In this document: piece by piece, positions 1 to 8,465 of the stretch
How positions within the stretch are numbered: position 1 is the first letter of the stretch
Layout of the letters: every line of letters starts with the position of its first letter
Assembly: GCF_048268085.1 (NCBI RefSeq)
Contig: NZ_JBLWWF010000002.1
Coordinates: forward strand, 62,001 to 126,000
Source: Neptunicella sp048268085
Lineage (GTDB): Bacteria; Pseudomonadota; Gammaproteobacteria; Enterobacterales; Alteromonadaceae
Direction of reading: 5' to 3'
Length of the DNA stretch: 64,000 nucleotides
Program-made: the position numbers and the translations under genes
Notes under the pieces: model-generated
Seen by the model: only the letters and a program-made list of their open reading frames with translations
Told to the model about the DNA's origin: nothing
Database searches by the model: none

Positions 1-1121
1 CAGCCATGCTCGAAGGTGCGGGATTCCGCAAGCCAACTGGGGTTAATGTACATGGTTTTATTACCGTAAACGGCGCCAAAATGTCTAAATCAAAAGGGAC
101 CTTTATTAAGGGCCGTACCTTTTTAGAACATTTGAATCCGGAATATTTGCGTTATTACTACGCCAGTAAACTGAATGATAGCGTGACAGACATCGATCTA
201 AACTTTGAAGATTTCGTGTTAAAAGTGAATGCGGATCTGGTCGGTAAAGTCGTCAATATCGCCAGCCGTTGCGCCAGTTTTATTACCAAACGGTTTGATG
301 GCAGCTTATCGGCCAATGTACTGGATCAGGATTTAGTTGATCAGTTTCAGCAAGCTTCCAGCACTATTGCTGAAGCCTTCGAGAAACGCCAATATAACCG
401 TGCCATCCGCGATATAATGTCACTGGCGGATAAAGCCAATCAGTTTATTGATGCCAATGCTCCTTGGGTCAGCATCAAGCAGGAAGGGAAAGAACAATTT
501 ACTCACGAGGTATGCTCATTAGGCATTAACCTGTTCCGTATTCTGGTGACCTATTTAAAACCGGTATTACCGACCATGGCCAGCCAGGCCGAAGAATTCC
601 TTAACGACACCTTGAGCTGGGATAGCGCGCAAACTGTGCTGACGAACCACCCTATCAACAAGTTTAAGCCGTTAATGCAACGAGTAGATATGGATAAGGT
701 TAATGACTTGATTGAAGCGTCCAAGGAAGACTTGCAAGCAACACAAGCTGAAAAAGCCGATCCTGATAGTGAACTGGCTAAAGATCCTATTGGCGAGACC
801 ATCGAATTTGCCGATTTTGCCAAAGTCGATTTACGCGTCGCATTGATTGCCAAAGCCGAACATGTGGAAGGCGCAGAAAAATTGCTGCGTTTGGAACTGG
901 ACTTAGGCAGCGAAACCCGTCAGGTATTTGCCGGAATTAAATCCGCTTATGCCCCAGAAGATCTGCAAGGTAAACATACCTTGATGGTGGCCAATCTGGC
1001 CCCTCGAAAAATGCGCTTTGGATTATCCGAAGGCATGGTGCTAGCCGCAGGCCCCGGTGGTAAAGATTTATGGATTATGGAACCTCATGCCGGTGCTAAA
1101 CCGGGTATGAAGGTAAAATAA
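1..1121 (+). CDS. metG: methionyl-tRNA synthetase, C-terminal part (5' end outside window)
   Basis: This class I aminoacyl-tRNA synthetase charges tRNA-Met with methionine in the cytoplasm. The reading frame is open to the left edge, so the gene begins outside the window; about 373 residues of an expected ~675 are present. The KMSKS loop is visible early (NGAKMSKSKGTF). It is followed by the helical anticodon-binding domain (DLNFEDFVLKVNADLVGKVVN) and, from about residue 270 of this fragment to the end, the Trbp111/EMAP-II-like tRNA-binding dimerisation domain (FAKVDLRVALIAKAEHVEGA). The Met at position 6 is internal, not a start. A hairpin with a short T tract follows the stop. The family match is unambiguous. 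Confidence 0.97.
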   Translation, partial: AMLEGAGFRKPTGVNVHGFITVNGAKMSKSKGTFIKGRTFLEHLNPEYLRYYYASKLNDSVTDIDLNFEDFVLKVNADLVGKVVNIASRCASFITKRFDGSLSANVLDQDLVDQFQQASSTIAEAFEKRQYNRAIRDIMSLADKANQFIDANAPWVSIKQEGKEQFTHEVCSLGINLFRILVTYLKPVLPTMASQAEEFLNDTLSWDSAQTVLTNHPINKFKPLMQRVDMDKVNDLIEASKEDLQATQAEKADPDSELAKDPIGETIEFADFAKVDLRVALIAKAEHVEGAEKLLRLELDLGSETRQVFAGIKSAYAPEDLQGKHTLMVANLAPRKMRFGLSEGMVLAAGPGGKDLWIMEPHAGAKPGMKVK

Positions 1122-1153
1122 TTAAGCTGCGGGGCTAAGACCAAAAACGAATT

Positions 1154-1194
1154 GGCGTCATCTCCGCCTGTGGTTAGCGGGGATGTCGTCTTTT
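1154..1194 (+). terminator. probable intrinsic terminator after metG
   Basis: An imperfect 14-bp inverted repeat (1154-1167 with 1177-1190, 11 of 14 positions matching) with a 9-nt loop is followed by TTTT. It sits 32 nt after the metG stop and ahead of the convergent methyltransferase gene. The short T run and mismatches keep confidence moderate. Confidence 0.5.
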
Positions 1195-1218
1195 AGCTCG
1201 CTGCTCAACGTTGTTTAA

Positions 1219-1965
1219 CTAATGACCATCCCGATGCCAGGCTTGTACGCTGGCTCCTACGGGGGAAAATTGACGGCCAACTTTCCATTTAGGTTTAATC
1301 ATTGTCAGGGTTGATTCGCGTTTTTTAGCGGTGATCACATAAATCGAACCTAATAACGGTAAATACTTTTCACCAAACATTTGCCACGAACTCGATGGCA
1401 TGGATTGTCGTTCAAATAAGATCTCACTGTGCAACATCCGCTGATCACTGAGGATTTCAAAACCTAACAACTGTAGCCAGTCTTTGATTCGGCCAGCGGA
1501 AAAAAACCTAGCCTGGTGCAACACACTGTCGCCTTTAAACGGTAATAAACGACCAATTCCGGCAAAGCTAAAAGGGTTAAACCCACTGATCACCAGATGA
1601 CCATTAGGGATAATCGCATAGTTAATTTCACGCAAAATTTGATGAGGATCAGCAGCAAAGTCCAGTTCATGAGCTAAAACAAAGGCATCAATGGAGTTTT
1701 CTTGATAGGGTAAAGATTCAGATAACGACAATAATCTGGAACCATTATTCATTTTACAAGTCTGTAATATTCGATGCTGAATTGGACATTCGCTTAAGTC
1801 AAGTTGACAACTAAGATCGCCCAATTGCACCATGTGATAACCAAAAAATTGGCGACACTTACGCTTAATCACTTGTTCTGTTAATTGCGCAATATGCTCA
1901 CCCAGTGGCAATTGTTGCCAGGAACGAGGATAGACAGGTTTATCAGATAAATATGCTGGTTTCAT
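1219..1965 (-). CDS. SAM-dependent methyltransferase, YafS-like
   Basis: A class I SAM-dependent methyltransferase of the Methyltransf_11 type. The segment with SIDAFVLAHELDFAADPHQI and the following strand HLVISGFNPFS resemble the post-I motifs of that fold. The canonical glycine-rich motif I is not obvious, as in YafS. In E. coli, yafS is also divergent from gloB, which supports the assignment; the substrate is unknown. The longest frame begins with TTG at 1983, but the ATG at 1965 (MKPAYLSDKP) looks more natural. Neither has a strong ribosome-binding site. With the ATG start the gap to gloB is 40 nt, so the two divergent promoters must overlap or lie inside the genes. Confidence 0.75.
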   Translation of the reverse strand: MKPAYLSDKPVYPRSWQQLPLGEHIAQLTEQVIKRKCRQFFGYHMVQLGDLSCQLDLSECPIQHRILQTCKMNNGSRLLSLSESLPYQENSIDAFVLAHELDFAADPHQILREINYAIIPNGHLVISGFNPFSFAGIGRLLPFKGDSVLHQARFFSAGRIKDWLQLLGFEILSDQRMLHSEILFERQSMPSSSWQMFGEKYLPLLGSIYVITAKKRESTLTMIKPKWKVGRQFSPVGASVQAWHRDGH

Positions 1966-2005
1966 TTTTAAATACTGAATCAACTCTTAAAGGTGATATA
2001 AACTG

Positions 2006-2788
2006 ATGATGAACTCAAGTATGCCGGAAGTCACCCCTATTCGTGCATTTACAGATAATTACATCTGGTGCATTCAGCAAGGCAAGCATTGTGCGGTTGT
2101 TGATCCAGGTGATGCCAAACCGGTACTGGCCTATTTGCAAGAGCATCAATTAACGCTTACCGATATACTCATTACCCATCACCATGCCGACCATATTGGT
2201 GGCTTATCCGAATTATGCCAAGCCTTTCCCGACGCTAAAGTATATGCCGCCAATCGCGAACGTATTCCTCATGTTGATTATTGTCTAAATCAAGCCGACA
2301 ACATTGAACTTAACGGGTTAGATTTGCAATTTGAAGTTTTCGAGGTACCCGGACATACCCGCGACCATATTGCCTATTATGGCAATATCGGCTTGTTTTG
2401 TGGTGACACCTTATTTTCTGCCGGCTGTGGGCGATTGTTCGAAGGGTCCCCAGAGCAAATGTTTGATTCATTACAAAAACTGACCCGATTACCGGCAAAT
2501 ACCAAGGTTTATTGTACTCATGAATATACGTTAGCTAATTTGAATTTTGCTGTCACCGTCGAGCCGAATAACCCGCAACTCACTGACTATCTCTTTGAAG
2601 CAAAAGCGATTCGCGCTAACGACAACCCCACCATTCCGACGTCAATAGCACAAGAATTGCGCATTAATCCATTTTTGCGTTGTGACCAAGTTGAGGTGGT
2701 TCAGCACGTATCACAATACGCTGGACGGGAGTTAAGTACCGAAAAAGATGTGTTTGCTGAACTGCGGCGCTGGAAAGATCAATTTTAA
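2006..2788 (+). CDS. gloB: hydroxyacylglutathione hydrolase (glyoxalase II)
   Basis: Hydrolyses S-D-lactoylglutathione to D-lactate and glutathione, the second step of cytoplasmic methylglyoxal detoxification. It has a metallo-beta-lactamase fold: the metal-binding motif THHHADH is at residues 57-63, followed by the PGHTRDH segment, CGDTLFSAGCGR and CTHEYT, which carry further metal or substrate ligands. The length of 260 residues fits the family (about 251 in E. coli). The start at 2006 has an AGGTG-type ribosome-binding site about 10 nt upstream. It is divergent from the YafS-like methyltransferase and upstream of mltD, as in enterobacteria. Confidence 0.96.
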   Translation: MMNSSMPEVTPIRAFTDNYIWCIQQGKHCAVVDPGDAKPVLAYLQEHQLTLTDILITHHHADHIGGLSELCQAFPDAKVYAANRERIPHVDYCLNQADNIELNGLDLQFEVFEVPGHTRDHIAYYGNIGLFCGDTLFSAGCGRLFEGSPEQMFDSLQKLTRLPANTKVYCTHEYTLANLNFAVTVEPNNPQLTDYLFEAKAIRANDNPTIPTSIAQELRINPFLRCDQVEVVQHVSQYAGRELSTEKDVFAELRRWKDQF

Positions 2789-2909
2789 CCCGTACAATGT
2801 ATGAGAATATCAAAATAAGTTAGTATTGAATTATTAAGCGCGGTTTGCGACGACAAGACAGTTCCAATAAAAACAGCGGTCTTATAACTAAGGAATACAC
2901 TGCAATATC

Positions 2910-4580
2910 ATGAAAAGAATTACCTATCTCTCTGTGTTCATCTTTCTCAATGGCTGTGCTTCCACATCCTTTCTCTCCGATATCACTGAACAACAGCAAA
3001 CAGAAGAGCATTTAATTGCCACCCAGATTGTTGAGCAATGCCAAAAAGGCGATACCGAAAATCTGGATAACGATGACTGTGAGCAAGCCCATGAGGGCAC
3101 CATTCCGGTAAACCACCCTATTGATGAAGTAGAGGTAGAACTGGAAACCAATAACCCCGCTATAGAAGCCAGCGCTGAAGAGCCGGAAATTACCGATGTA
3201 TGGCAACGAGTGCGCAACCAGCTGCATTTCGCGATTCCCAATAACAAACGTATCGCCAGCCAACGCAAATGGTACCGTGCTCATCCAGAATATATGCAGC
3301 GTGTCACCAAACGAGCGTCTCCGTTTTTGTACTTGATTGTAGAAGAAATTGAAAAGCGCAATATGCCATTAGAGCTGGTATTTTTACCCATCGTAGAGAG
3401 TGCATTTGATCCCTTTGCCTATTCACATGGACGGGCGGCCGGTATGTGGCAATTTGTGCCCGCTACCGGTAAACGTTTTGGATTAAAACAGGGTTGGTGG
3501 TACGACGGACGCCGTGATGTGATTGCCGCGACCAAAGGTGCACTCGATTACCTTACTTATTTGAACGAAATGTTCGACGGCAACTGGTTACATGCATTGG
3601 CCGCCTACAACAGTGGCGAAGGGCGGGTTTCGCGAGCAATAAAAGCCAATAAGAAGCAAGGTAAGTCTACGGATTTTTGGTCACTGGATCTGCCCAGAGA
3701 AACGCGTGCCTATGTGCCTAAATTATTGGCATTGGCCGATATTATGCGTAATCACTCCGAAGACAACGATAGCTGGTACCCAATTGCCAATCATCCTGTG
3801 ACTCAGGTGGTTGATGTGGGTTCACAAATTGATTTAGCCCTGGCCGCTGAAATGGCGAATTTAACCGTGCAGGAATTACATGCCTTAAATCCCGGTTACA
3901 ATCGTTGGGCCACTGATCCGGACGGCCCACATCAGTTACTCTTGCCGATTGAAAATGTCGATACCTTTACTGCCGCGTTAGCTGAAACCTCAGATAAACA
4001 AAGGTTAAACTGGATACGGCATAAAGTTAGAAGTGGTGATAGCCTGTTAAAACTGGCAAATAAATATCACACCACGGTCGACATCATCCGTAAAGTGAAT
4101 GAAATTAAAGGTAATATGATTGTGGCTGGAGATCATCTGGTCATCCCGGTGGCGTTAAAATCACTGGATTTTTATTCCCTGTCGCAAGAACAACGCTTGG
4201 AAACCACCCAGTCCCGTTCACACGGACTGAGCAAAATCACCCATGAGGTTGTATCCGGCGATACCTTCTGGGATCTTAGCCGCAAATACAAAGTGAATCT
4301 GCGCAGTTTGGCAAAATGGAACGGAATGGCGCCAACGGATCCTTTGCATCCAGGACAGGATTTGGTCATTTGGTTAAATAAGGTCAGTAGCCAGCAAACC
4401 AAAAACTCAGTAATGCGCAGTTTAACCTATACGGTACGTAACGGTGATTCGTTGGCACGTATCGCACAAAAATTTAAAGTACTGGTATCGGATATTAGCC
4501 GCTGGAATCAGCTAAATATTAAAAAATACCTGCAACCGGGTCAGAAACTGAAAATTTTTGTGGATGTGACCAGAACTTAA
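2910..4580 (+). CDS. mltD: membrane-bound lytic murein transglycosylase D
   Basis: An outer-membrane lipoprotein that cleaves the MurNAc-GlcNAc bond of peptidoglycan, forming 1,6-anhydromuropeptides. A short signal peptide ends in the lipobox LNGC (lipidated Cys16; Ala at +2 favours outer-membrane sorting). An SLT catalytic domain covers about residues 120-280, with the catalytic glutamate in PIVESAFDP (Glu163) and GMWQFVPATGKRFGL. Three LysM carbohydrate-binding repeats follow at about 370-415, 445-490 and 508-552 (HKVRSGDSLLKLA, HEVVSGDTFWDLS, YTVRNGDSLARIA). At 556 residues it is longer than E. coli MltD (~450), partly through the acidic linker after the lipobox. The gene next to gloB is the usual partner. 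A strong terminator follows. Confidence 0.95.
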   Translation: MKRITYLSVFIFLNGCASTSFLSDITEQQQTEEHLIATQIVEQCQKGDTENLDNDDCEQAHEGTIPVNHPIDEVEVELETNNPAIEASAEEPEITDVWQRVRNQLHFAIPNNKRIASQRKWYRAHPEYMQRVTKRASPFLYLIVEEIEKRNMPLELVFLPIVESAFDPFAYSHGRAAGMWQFVPATGKRFGLKQGWWYDGRRDVIAATKGALDYLTYLNEMFDGNWLHALAAYNSGEGRVSRAIKANKKQGKSTDFWSLDLPRETRAYVPKLLALADIMRNHSEDNDSWYPIANHPVTQVVDVGSQIDLALAAEMANLTVQELHALNPGYNRWATDPDGPHQLLLPIENVDTFTAALAETSDKQRLNWIRHKVRSGDSLLKLANKYHTTVDIIRKVNEIKGNMIVAGDHLVIPVALKSLDFYSLSQEQRLETTQSRSHGLSKITHEVVSGDTFWDLSRKYKVNLRSLAKWNGMAPTDPLHPGQDLVIWLNKVSSQQTKNSVMRSLTYTVRNGDSLARIAQKFKVLVSDISRWNQLNIKKYLQPGQKLKIFVDVTRT

Positions 4581-4613
4581 CTGACGACCTAGCAGCTGAT
4601 AAATAACGATACC

Positions 4614-4639
4614 AATGCCGCTATTTCAGCGGCATTTTT
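4614..4639 (+). terminator. intrinsic terminator of mltD
   Basis: Perfect 9-bp stem (4614-4622 with 4628-4636) with a 5-nt loop, followed by a T tract, 33 nt after the mltD stop. Confidence 0.85.
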
Positions 4640-4682
4640 ACAACCTTAGTAACAGTTAAATTTAATCAAGGAAATGATCAAC

Positions 4683-5111
4683 GTGTGGGGCATCTATTGG
4701 CGGTATCTGATTTCAATATCACTCACCGTGTTGCTATTAGGATCGTTAGATGAGCAACTTGTATGGCTATACCCTCTTGACTCAAACCTGAAACCGACCG
4801 TGTTTTGGGCCGTTATTGCCCTTATTTTTGCGGCCTTTACGCTAGTGCAAAATAAAGGCATACATTACTTTTTTTGGGGCGGCAAATCGTCCTTAAGTCC
4901 ACAGGTTTGGGCCAGATTTAACAGCGTAATTATAATGTTTTTGCTTGGATTAGCGTTGTTAGGTGTTCTGGTGGCTAACGCTTTCAGTCAACCAGTCTGG
5001 GCACAGTACAAACTATTTGTTCAACCCGCCTGCCTTATCTTATATCCTTTATACGCAGCGTGGCGGGTGACAAAACATACTAAAATCTCTGTCGAATCTC
5101 GCCGAACATAA
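4683..5111 (+). CDS. small integral membrane protein, unknown function
   Basis: I do not recognise a family. About 142 residues with four hydrophobic segments by eye: around LISISLTVLLLGSL, FWAVIALIFAAFTLV, VIIMFLLGLALLGVLVANAF and LFVQPACLILYPLYAAW. It is therefore probably a four-helix inner-membrane protein. The longest frame starts at ATG 4674, but AAGGA abuts that codon directly. The in-frame GTG at 4683 lies about 10 nt after the same AAGGA and is the better start. The gene has its own space after the mltD terminator and is convergent with the ABC permease gene. It could be annotated as a hypothetical protein. Confidence 0.6.
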   Translation: MWGIYWRYLISISLTVLLLGSLDEQLVWLYPLDSNLKPTVFWAVIALIFAAFTLVQNKGIHYFFWGGKSSLSPQVWARFNSVIIMFLLGLALLGVLVANAFSQPVWAQYKLFVQPACLILYPLYAAWRVTKHTKISVESRRT

Positions 5112-5152
5112 AATTTGCTCGGCACTCGTAACTCGTCGCTCGTAGCAAAATT
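5111..5152. terminator. possible bidirectional hairpin between convergent genes
   Basis: Inverted arms AAATTTGCT (5111-5119) and AGCAAAATT (5144-5152) bracket a CTCG-rich loop and sit exactly at the two convergent stop codons. The arms are A/T-rich, so they could act in both directions. The stem is not perfect (one extra base) and the loop is long, so this is weak. Confidence 0.35.
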
Positions 5153-6347
5153 ATCTAAACAACACCTTCTCTTGATTAAACCAATACACACAAAAGCCAA
5201 TCAAGGCACCGGCAATTAATGCGGTAGAACCAAAGATGGCAATCAGTGCAAAGTAATCCATGGTGCCTTTAATTAATTCCTTCATGGCAAGTGCCACATT
5301 GGTCAGCGGTACCCAAGCCCAACCACCGCTTAAAGTTACGCCGGGTAACATGGCTAGCACAATGGGCATAATAATAAAGATAATTAATGCGCCCATATAG
5401 CTCTGTGCTTCCTTAAAGCTACGTGCATAAATAGACAAACAGAGTAATACCGAGGCAAATATTGATACCACCGGGATCAGCATCAAAAACATCAAAATAA
5501 AATCGAGTATGCTAATCGCCGACATAAACTGAACAACAAATTCAATTGCCATGCCTTGGCTGAGAATAATGCCCCAAATAGCCATACTGGCAACCGTAAT
5601 TAAAGCCGACGTCGCACCAGCAAACGCAATAGTGAAAAACTTACCCAACACAATTTTGTAACGGTCAATGGGAGAAATCAGCAAGGTTTCTAATGTACCG
5701 CGCTCTTTCTCTCCTGCTCCTAAATCCGAAGCAGGATACATGGCACCCTGAAAACACAGAATAAACACTAAATAAGGCACAATCCCGCCAATTTTTTCTC
5801 CCCAATCTTCACGCTTGTCTGCGATATTATTTTTTTCCAGCAATATAGGCTCAAGTAAGGCTGTTTGTTGCTCAGGGTTGACACCTAACTGTGCAAATGC
5901 ACTTTGCTGGCGTTGTTTGGAGAGTTTTTCTACCTGATCATTTACGCGGTTATACACCATATTTAATGAGGCATCATTCAAATGCAGTTCGAGTTTTTGC
6001 TGGCCGGTGCTAAATAAATCACCGCTAAAACTTTCGGGCACCACCAATACAAAATCGACAACATTATCTTTGATTAGCTGTTTAAAATCTTGCTGGGGAT
6101 CCACCGCGACCCATTCAAATTTGTCGGTCGCGTCACGCAATGCACTGCTTAATTGCGGAGCATATTCAGCGCCAATTAAACCGTATTTCAATACTTTATT
6201 TTGAGCATCTTTAATCGCTTGGCCAGAAATAAATGCCACGCCACCAAATATCATCGGGAATAACAGTACGGGTAATGCGATCATAAAAAACAGGGTTTTC
6301 TTATCACGCAGTAATTCTTTTAACTCTTTACTAAATACTTGCCACAT
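5151..6347 (-). CDS. ABC-2 type transporter permease, NatB family
   Basis: Membrane subunit of an ABC exporter of the NatAB (sodium efflux) type. One N-terminal membrane helix (LFFMIALPVLLFPMIFGGVAF) is followed by a large extracytoplasmic domain (about residues 40-180) and then five or six membrane helices. These include VPYLVFILCFQGAMYPA, the GEKERGTLETLL segment typical of ABC-2 permeases, FILMFLMLIPVVSIFASVLL and YMGALIIFIIMPIVLAMLPG. The length of 398 residues fits NatB-like proteins. It lies 11 nt downstream of the ATPase gene, clearly one operon. The substrate is not determinable from sequence; Na+ efflux is only the prototype function. Confidence 0.85.
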   Translation of the reverse strand: MWQVFSKELKELLRDKKTLFFMIALPVLLFPMIFGGVAFISGQAIKDAQNKVLKYGLIGAEYAPQLSSALRDATDKFEWVAVDPQQDFKQLIKDNVVDFVLVVPESFSGDLFSTGQQKLELHLNDASLNMVYNRVNDQVEKLSKQRQQSAFAQLGVNPEQQTALLEPILLEKNNIADKREDWGEKIGGIVPYLVFILCFQGAMYPASDLGAGEKERGTLETLLISPIDRYKIVLGKFFTIAFAGATSALITVASMAIWGIILSQGMAIEFVVQFMSAISILDFILMFLMLIPVVSIFASVLLCLSIYARSFKEAQSYMGALIIFIIMPIVLAMLPGVTLSGGWAWVPLTNVALAMKELIKGTMDYFALIAIFGSTALIAGALIGFCVYWFNQEKVLFR

Positions 6348-6358
6348 CTGATTGCTCC

Positions 6359-7129
6359 TTATCCCAATGTTTGCATAAATGACTGGTGAAGCCCGTCACT
6401 GGATAACTGCCGAAACTGCTCTATGGTGCCATCAAAGCAACTGCTTCCTTGATTAATCACCGTAACTCGATCACATAACTCATTCACTTCATCCAGATGA
6501 TGGGTTGAGAAAATCACCGGGGTTCCTTGCGCTTTTAAGCGTTTTATAAATTCCAGTACGGTTTGGGTGGCCATAATGTCTAGTCCGGTAGTTGGTTCAT
6601 CCAAGATGACTAACGCCGGTTGGTGGATCACGGCTCTGGCAATAGCGGTTTTTTGTTTCATCCCACTGGAAAAGGTTTCGCTACGGCGATCCAGAAAACT
6701 CTGCATATCCAGCAACTGGGCTAATTCTTCAATACGATGAGCAATAGTCGCCGCATCTAACCCATGTAACTGACCAAAATAGGTAATATTTTCACGACCG
6801 GTTAAACGACCGTATAAACCGGTCGTCCCGGATAGAAAGCCTATTTTCTGGCGGGCAATTAAAGGATTTTTAAGTACATCATCGCCATCGATACTAACGG
6901 AACCGGAATCGGCCTTCAGCGCAGTAGACAAAATACGTAAGGTGGTCGTTTTACCTGCGCCATTCGGACCTAATAGTGCTAACACCTGGCCATTTTGACA
7001 ATTAAAACTAACATCTTGAACTGAATGAAAAAACCGACCTTTCAAGCGGGGATCCTTGCGCTCTTGCTCACTTAGCTTTTTTGGATTTTCCACCGCAAAT
7101 TTCTTTGCCAGCTGATGAATTTCAATCAT
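6359..7129 (-). CDS. ABC transporter ATP-binding protein, NatA family
   Basis: Cytoplasmic ATPase that powers the neighbouring ABC-2 permease. Walker A is LLGPNGAGKTTTLRIL, the signature loop is a degenerate FSSGMKQKTAIARA, Walker B is ALVILDEPTTGLD, and the H-loop is FSTHHLDEV. The charged insert near the N terminus (KKLSEQERKDPRLKG) is seen in NatA-like proteins. The length is 256 residues. An AGGGAA element immediately precedes the ATG. Expression probably comes from the minus-strand promoter in the upstream intergenic repeat (7190-7218). Confidence 0.9.
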   Translation of the reverse strand: MIEIHQLAKKFAVENPKKLSEQERKDPRLKGRFFHSVQDVSFNCQNGQVLALLGPNGAGKTTTLRILSTALKADSGSVSIDGDDVLKNPLIARQKIGFLSGTTGLYGRLTGRENITYFGQLHGLDAATIAHRIEELAQLLDMQSFLDRRSETFSSGMKQKTAIARAVIHQPALVILDEPTTGLDIMATQTVLEFIKRLKAQGTPVIFSTHHLDEVNELCDRVTVINQGSSCFDGTIEQFRQLSSDGLHQSFMQTLG

Positions 7130-7135
7130 TTCCCT

Positions 7136-7276
7136 ATTTCCCTTTTGATTGTTAAGCCCGAATTGATTAATCTGGCCATAGTGTAAATTATTACATAGTA
7201 TTCAAGACGTTATTGCAACAATACCAAACTGGGCATTGGTATAGTTTGGTAACAAAACATTTAAGGGAATAAAATG
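7136..7276. repeat. intergenic duplication, copy A (natA side)
   Basis: This copy matches 8466-8607 collinearly. The first 85 nt (7136-7220 against 8466-8550) differ at one position only. A 28-nt spacer follows that bears no resemblance to the 29-nt spacer of copy B. Then a second block (from 7249, against 8580) is nearly identical through an AAGGGAAT ribosome-binding site and an ATG. In copy A that ATG is followed at once by TAG, so it starts no gene. In copy B the equivalent ATG is the start of the Yip1-family gene. Confidence 0.9.
7190..7218 (-). promoter_or_regulatory. candidate sigma70 promoter for natA-natB (repeat copy A)
   Basis: On the minus strand TTGCAA (7213-7218) and TGTAAT (7190-7195) are separated by 17 nt and point at the NatA gene. 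Matches are 4/6 and 5/6 to consensus. The same element occurs in copy B (8520-8548). Confidence 0.45.
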
Positions 7277-7301
7277 TAGTTAATCGCATAATCGAAAGCG
7301 T

Positions 7302-8405
7302 TCACCAGTTGTTCACCCCTTTTTTGATCACATCACCTTGTTGTAAGGCTTGTGCCATTACCGAAGTCAACGCCAGCTTAATTTTAGGTTGCCCTATTGC
7401 TAAGCCCATAGACGGTTTTAGCGTCGCTCCATCAATAATACGCGCAACTGCAATAATCTCATCTACCGGAGAATTCTTTTTAACTTGTTTAATCTGTTTG
7501 GCAAATTTGGTTCCTTTAAAATAGATAGCAACTGATTTCTTAAACAGTTTCATCCAGTTTTTAGCGTATTCTTGACCTGAACCTGTTGTTTTATGAAGAT
7601 AAGTATTTAAGGTCATAAAAAAGGTCATGTTTTCTTCAATAAATGTGCGATTATTTAGCTCAATATCTAAAACACAATTCCACATAGTGTATGGAATAAT
7701 AAAGTCTACTCGTCCACCTTGATATTTTATTTTATTAATGGCTAATTTTTGCGTTCGAGCAATGAGTTTGTTTTTACAGTGCTGATAAAGCTGGATATCT
7801 AAATGATTGGTTGTAATGATTTTTTCATATAATTGGGAAGATATTTGACTTACTTTAGGACGGTTAATAGTTGCGCGTTTTACTTCCATCGTTTCAGGCC
7901 AAGTAAACCCACCAATATCGCTGAAATAACTGAGTGAGCGGTCAAATTCTTCAAATATTCCAACATGAATATCGAGTTGATCAATTAAAGCGATAATTTC
8001 TTCAGCGCGCTGCTCGGGCATATTCTCTTGTGAATAAATACGTTGACCATCTAAAAACTTCAGCATGTAATTAGCTGTTTGTGGATTATCAATATACTCA
8101 GAAAAATCTTTCGGTTGGCTAGTGAGAAACCCCATAAAATCTATGTTTTTTCGAATATAATAGTATTCAGAAATAAGCCTATCTACTGGATGCCTTAGCA
8201 TCATAAAGATAAATTCATGTTTATATTTTTCAATATTTTCTCCATCAAAAATATCGCCACAAGTTGATGTTTTTGTTTCAAAATCTAGATGACGATAATA
8301 ATGATCTAACGGCGTTTGCCACTCAGTACCTTTCATAACACAATTGATGCTTGTGCCACCAGTTTTAGGAATGTGAATAAATATTGGTTGTTGCTGCTGA
8401 TCCAT
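7302..8405 (-). CDS. sulfotransferase family protein with long C-terminal extension
   Basis: A PAPS-dependent sulfotransferase of the Sulfotransfer_2-like group. The 5'-phosphosulfate loop is at residues 9-19 (FIHIPKTGGTS, with Lys14 and Ser19) and the 3'-phosphate motif is around residues 70-85 (MLRHPVDRLISEYYY). The catalytic domain appears to end near residue 235. The last ~130 residues (from about VDFIIPYTMWNC) match nothing I recognise. The acceptor is unknown. No PAPS-synthesis or glycan gene lies nearby. The gene looks more A/T-rich than its neighbours and is flanked on both sides by the duplicated natA/yip1 intergenic region, which suggests recent acquisition. It probably uses the copy-B promoter. 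Confidence 0.85.
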   Translation of the reverse strand: MDQQQQPIFIHIPKTGGTSINCVMKGTEWQTPLDHYYRHLDFETKTSTCGDIFDGENIEKYKHEFIFMMLRHPVDRLISEYYYIRKNIDFMGFLTSQPKDFSEYIDNPQTANYMLKFLDGQRIYSQENMPEQRAEEIIALIDQLDIHVGIFEEFDRSLSYFSDIGGFTWPETMEVKRATINRPKVSQISSQLYEKIITTNHLDIQLYQHCKNKLIARTQKLAINKIKYQGGRVDFIIPYTMWNCVLDIELNNRTFIEENMTFFMTLNTYLHKTTGSGQEYAKNWMKLFKKSVAIYFKGTKFAKQIKQVKKNSPVDEIIAVARIIDGATLKPSMGLAIGQPKIKLALTSVMAQALQQGDVIKKGVNNW

Positions 8406-8465
8406 AAAAATGTCTCTATGAGTAGTAATAGGGTGTTATTCAGTCGTAATTACAGACAGCCCACA

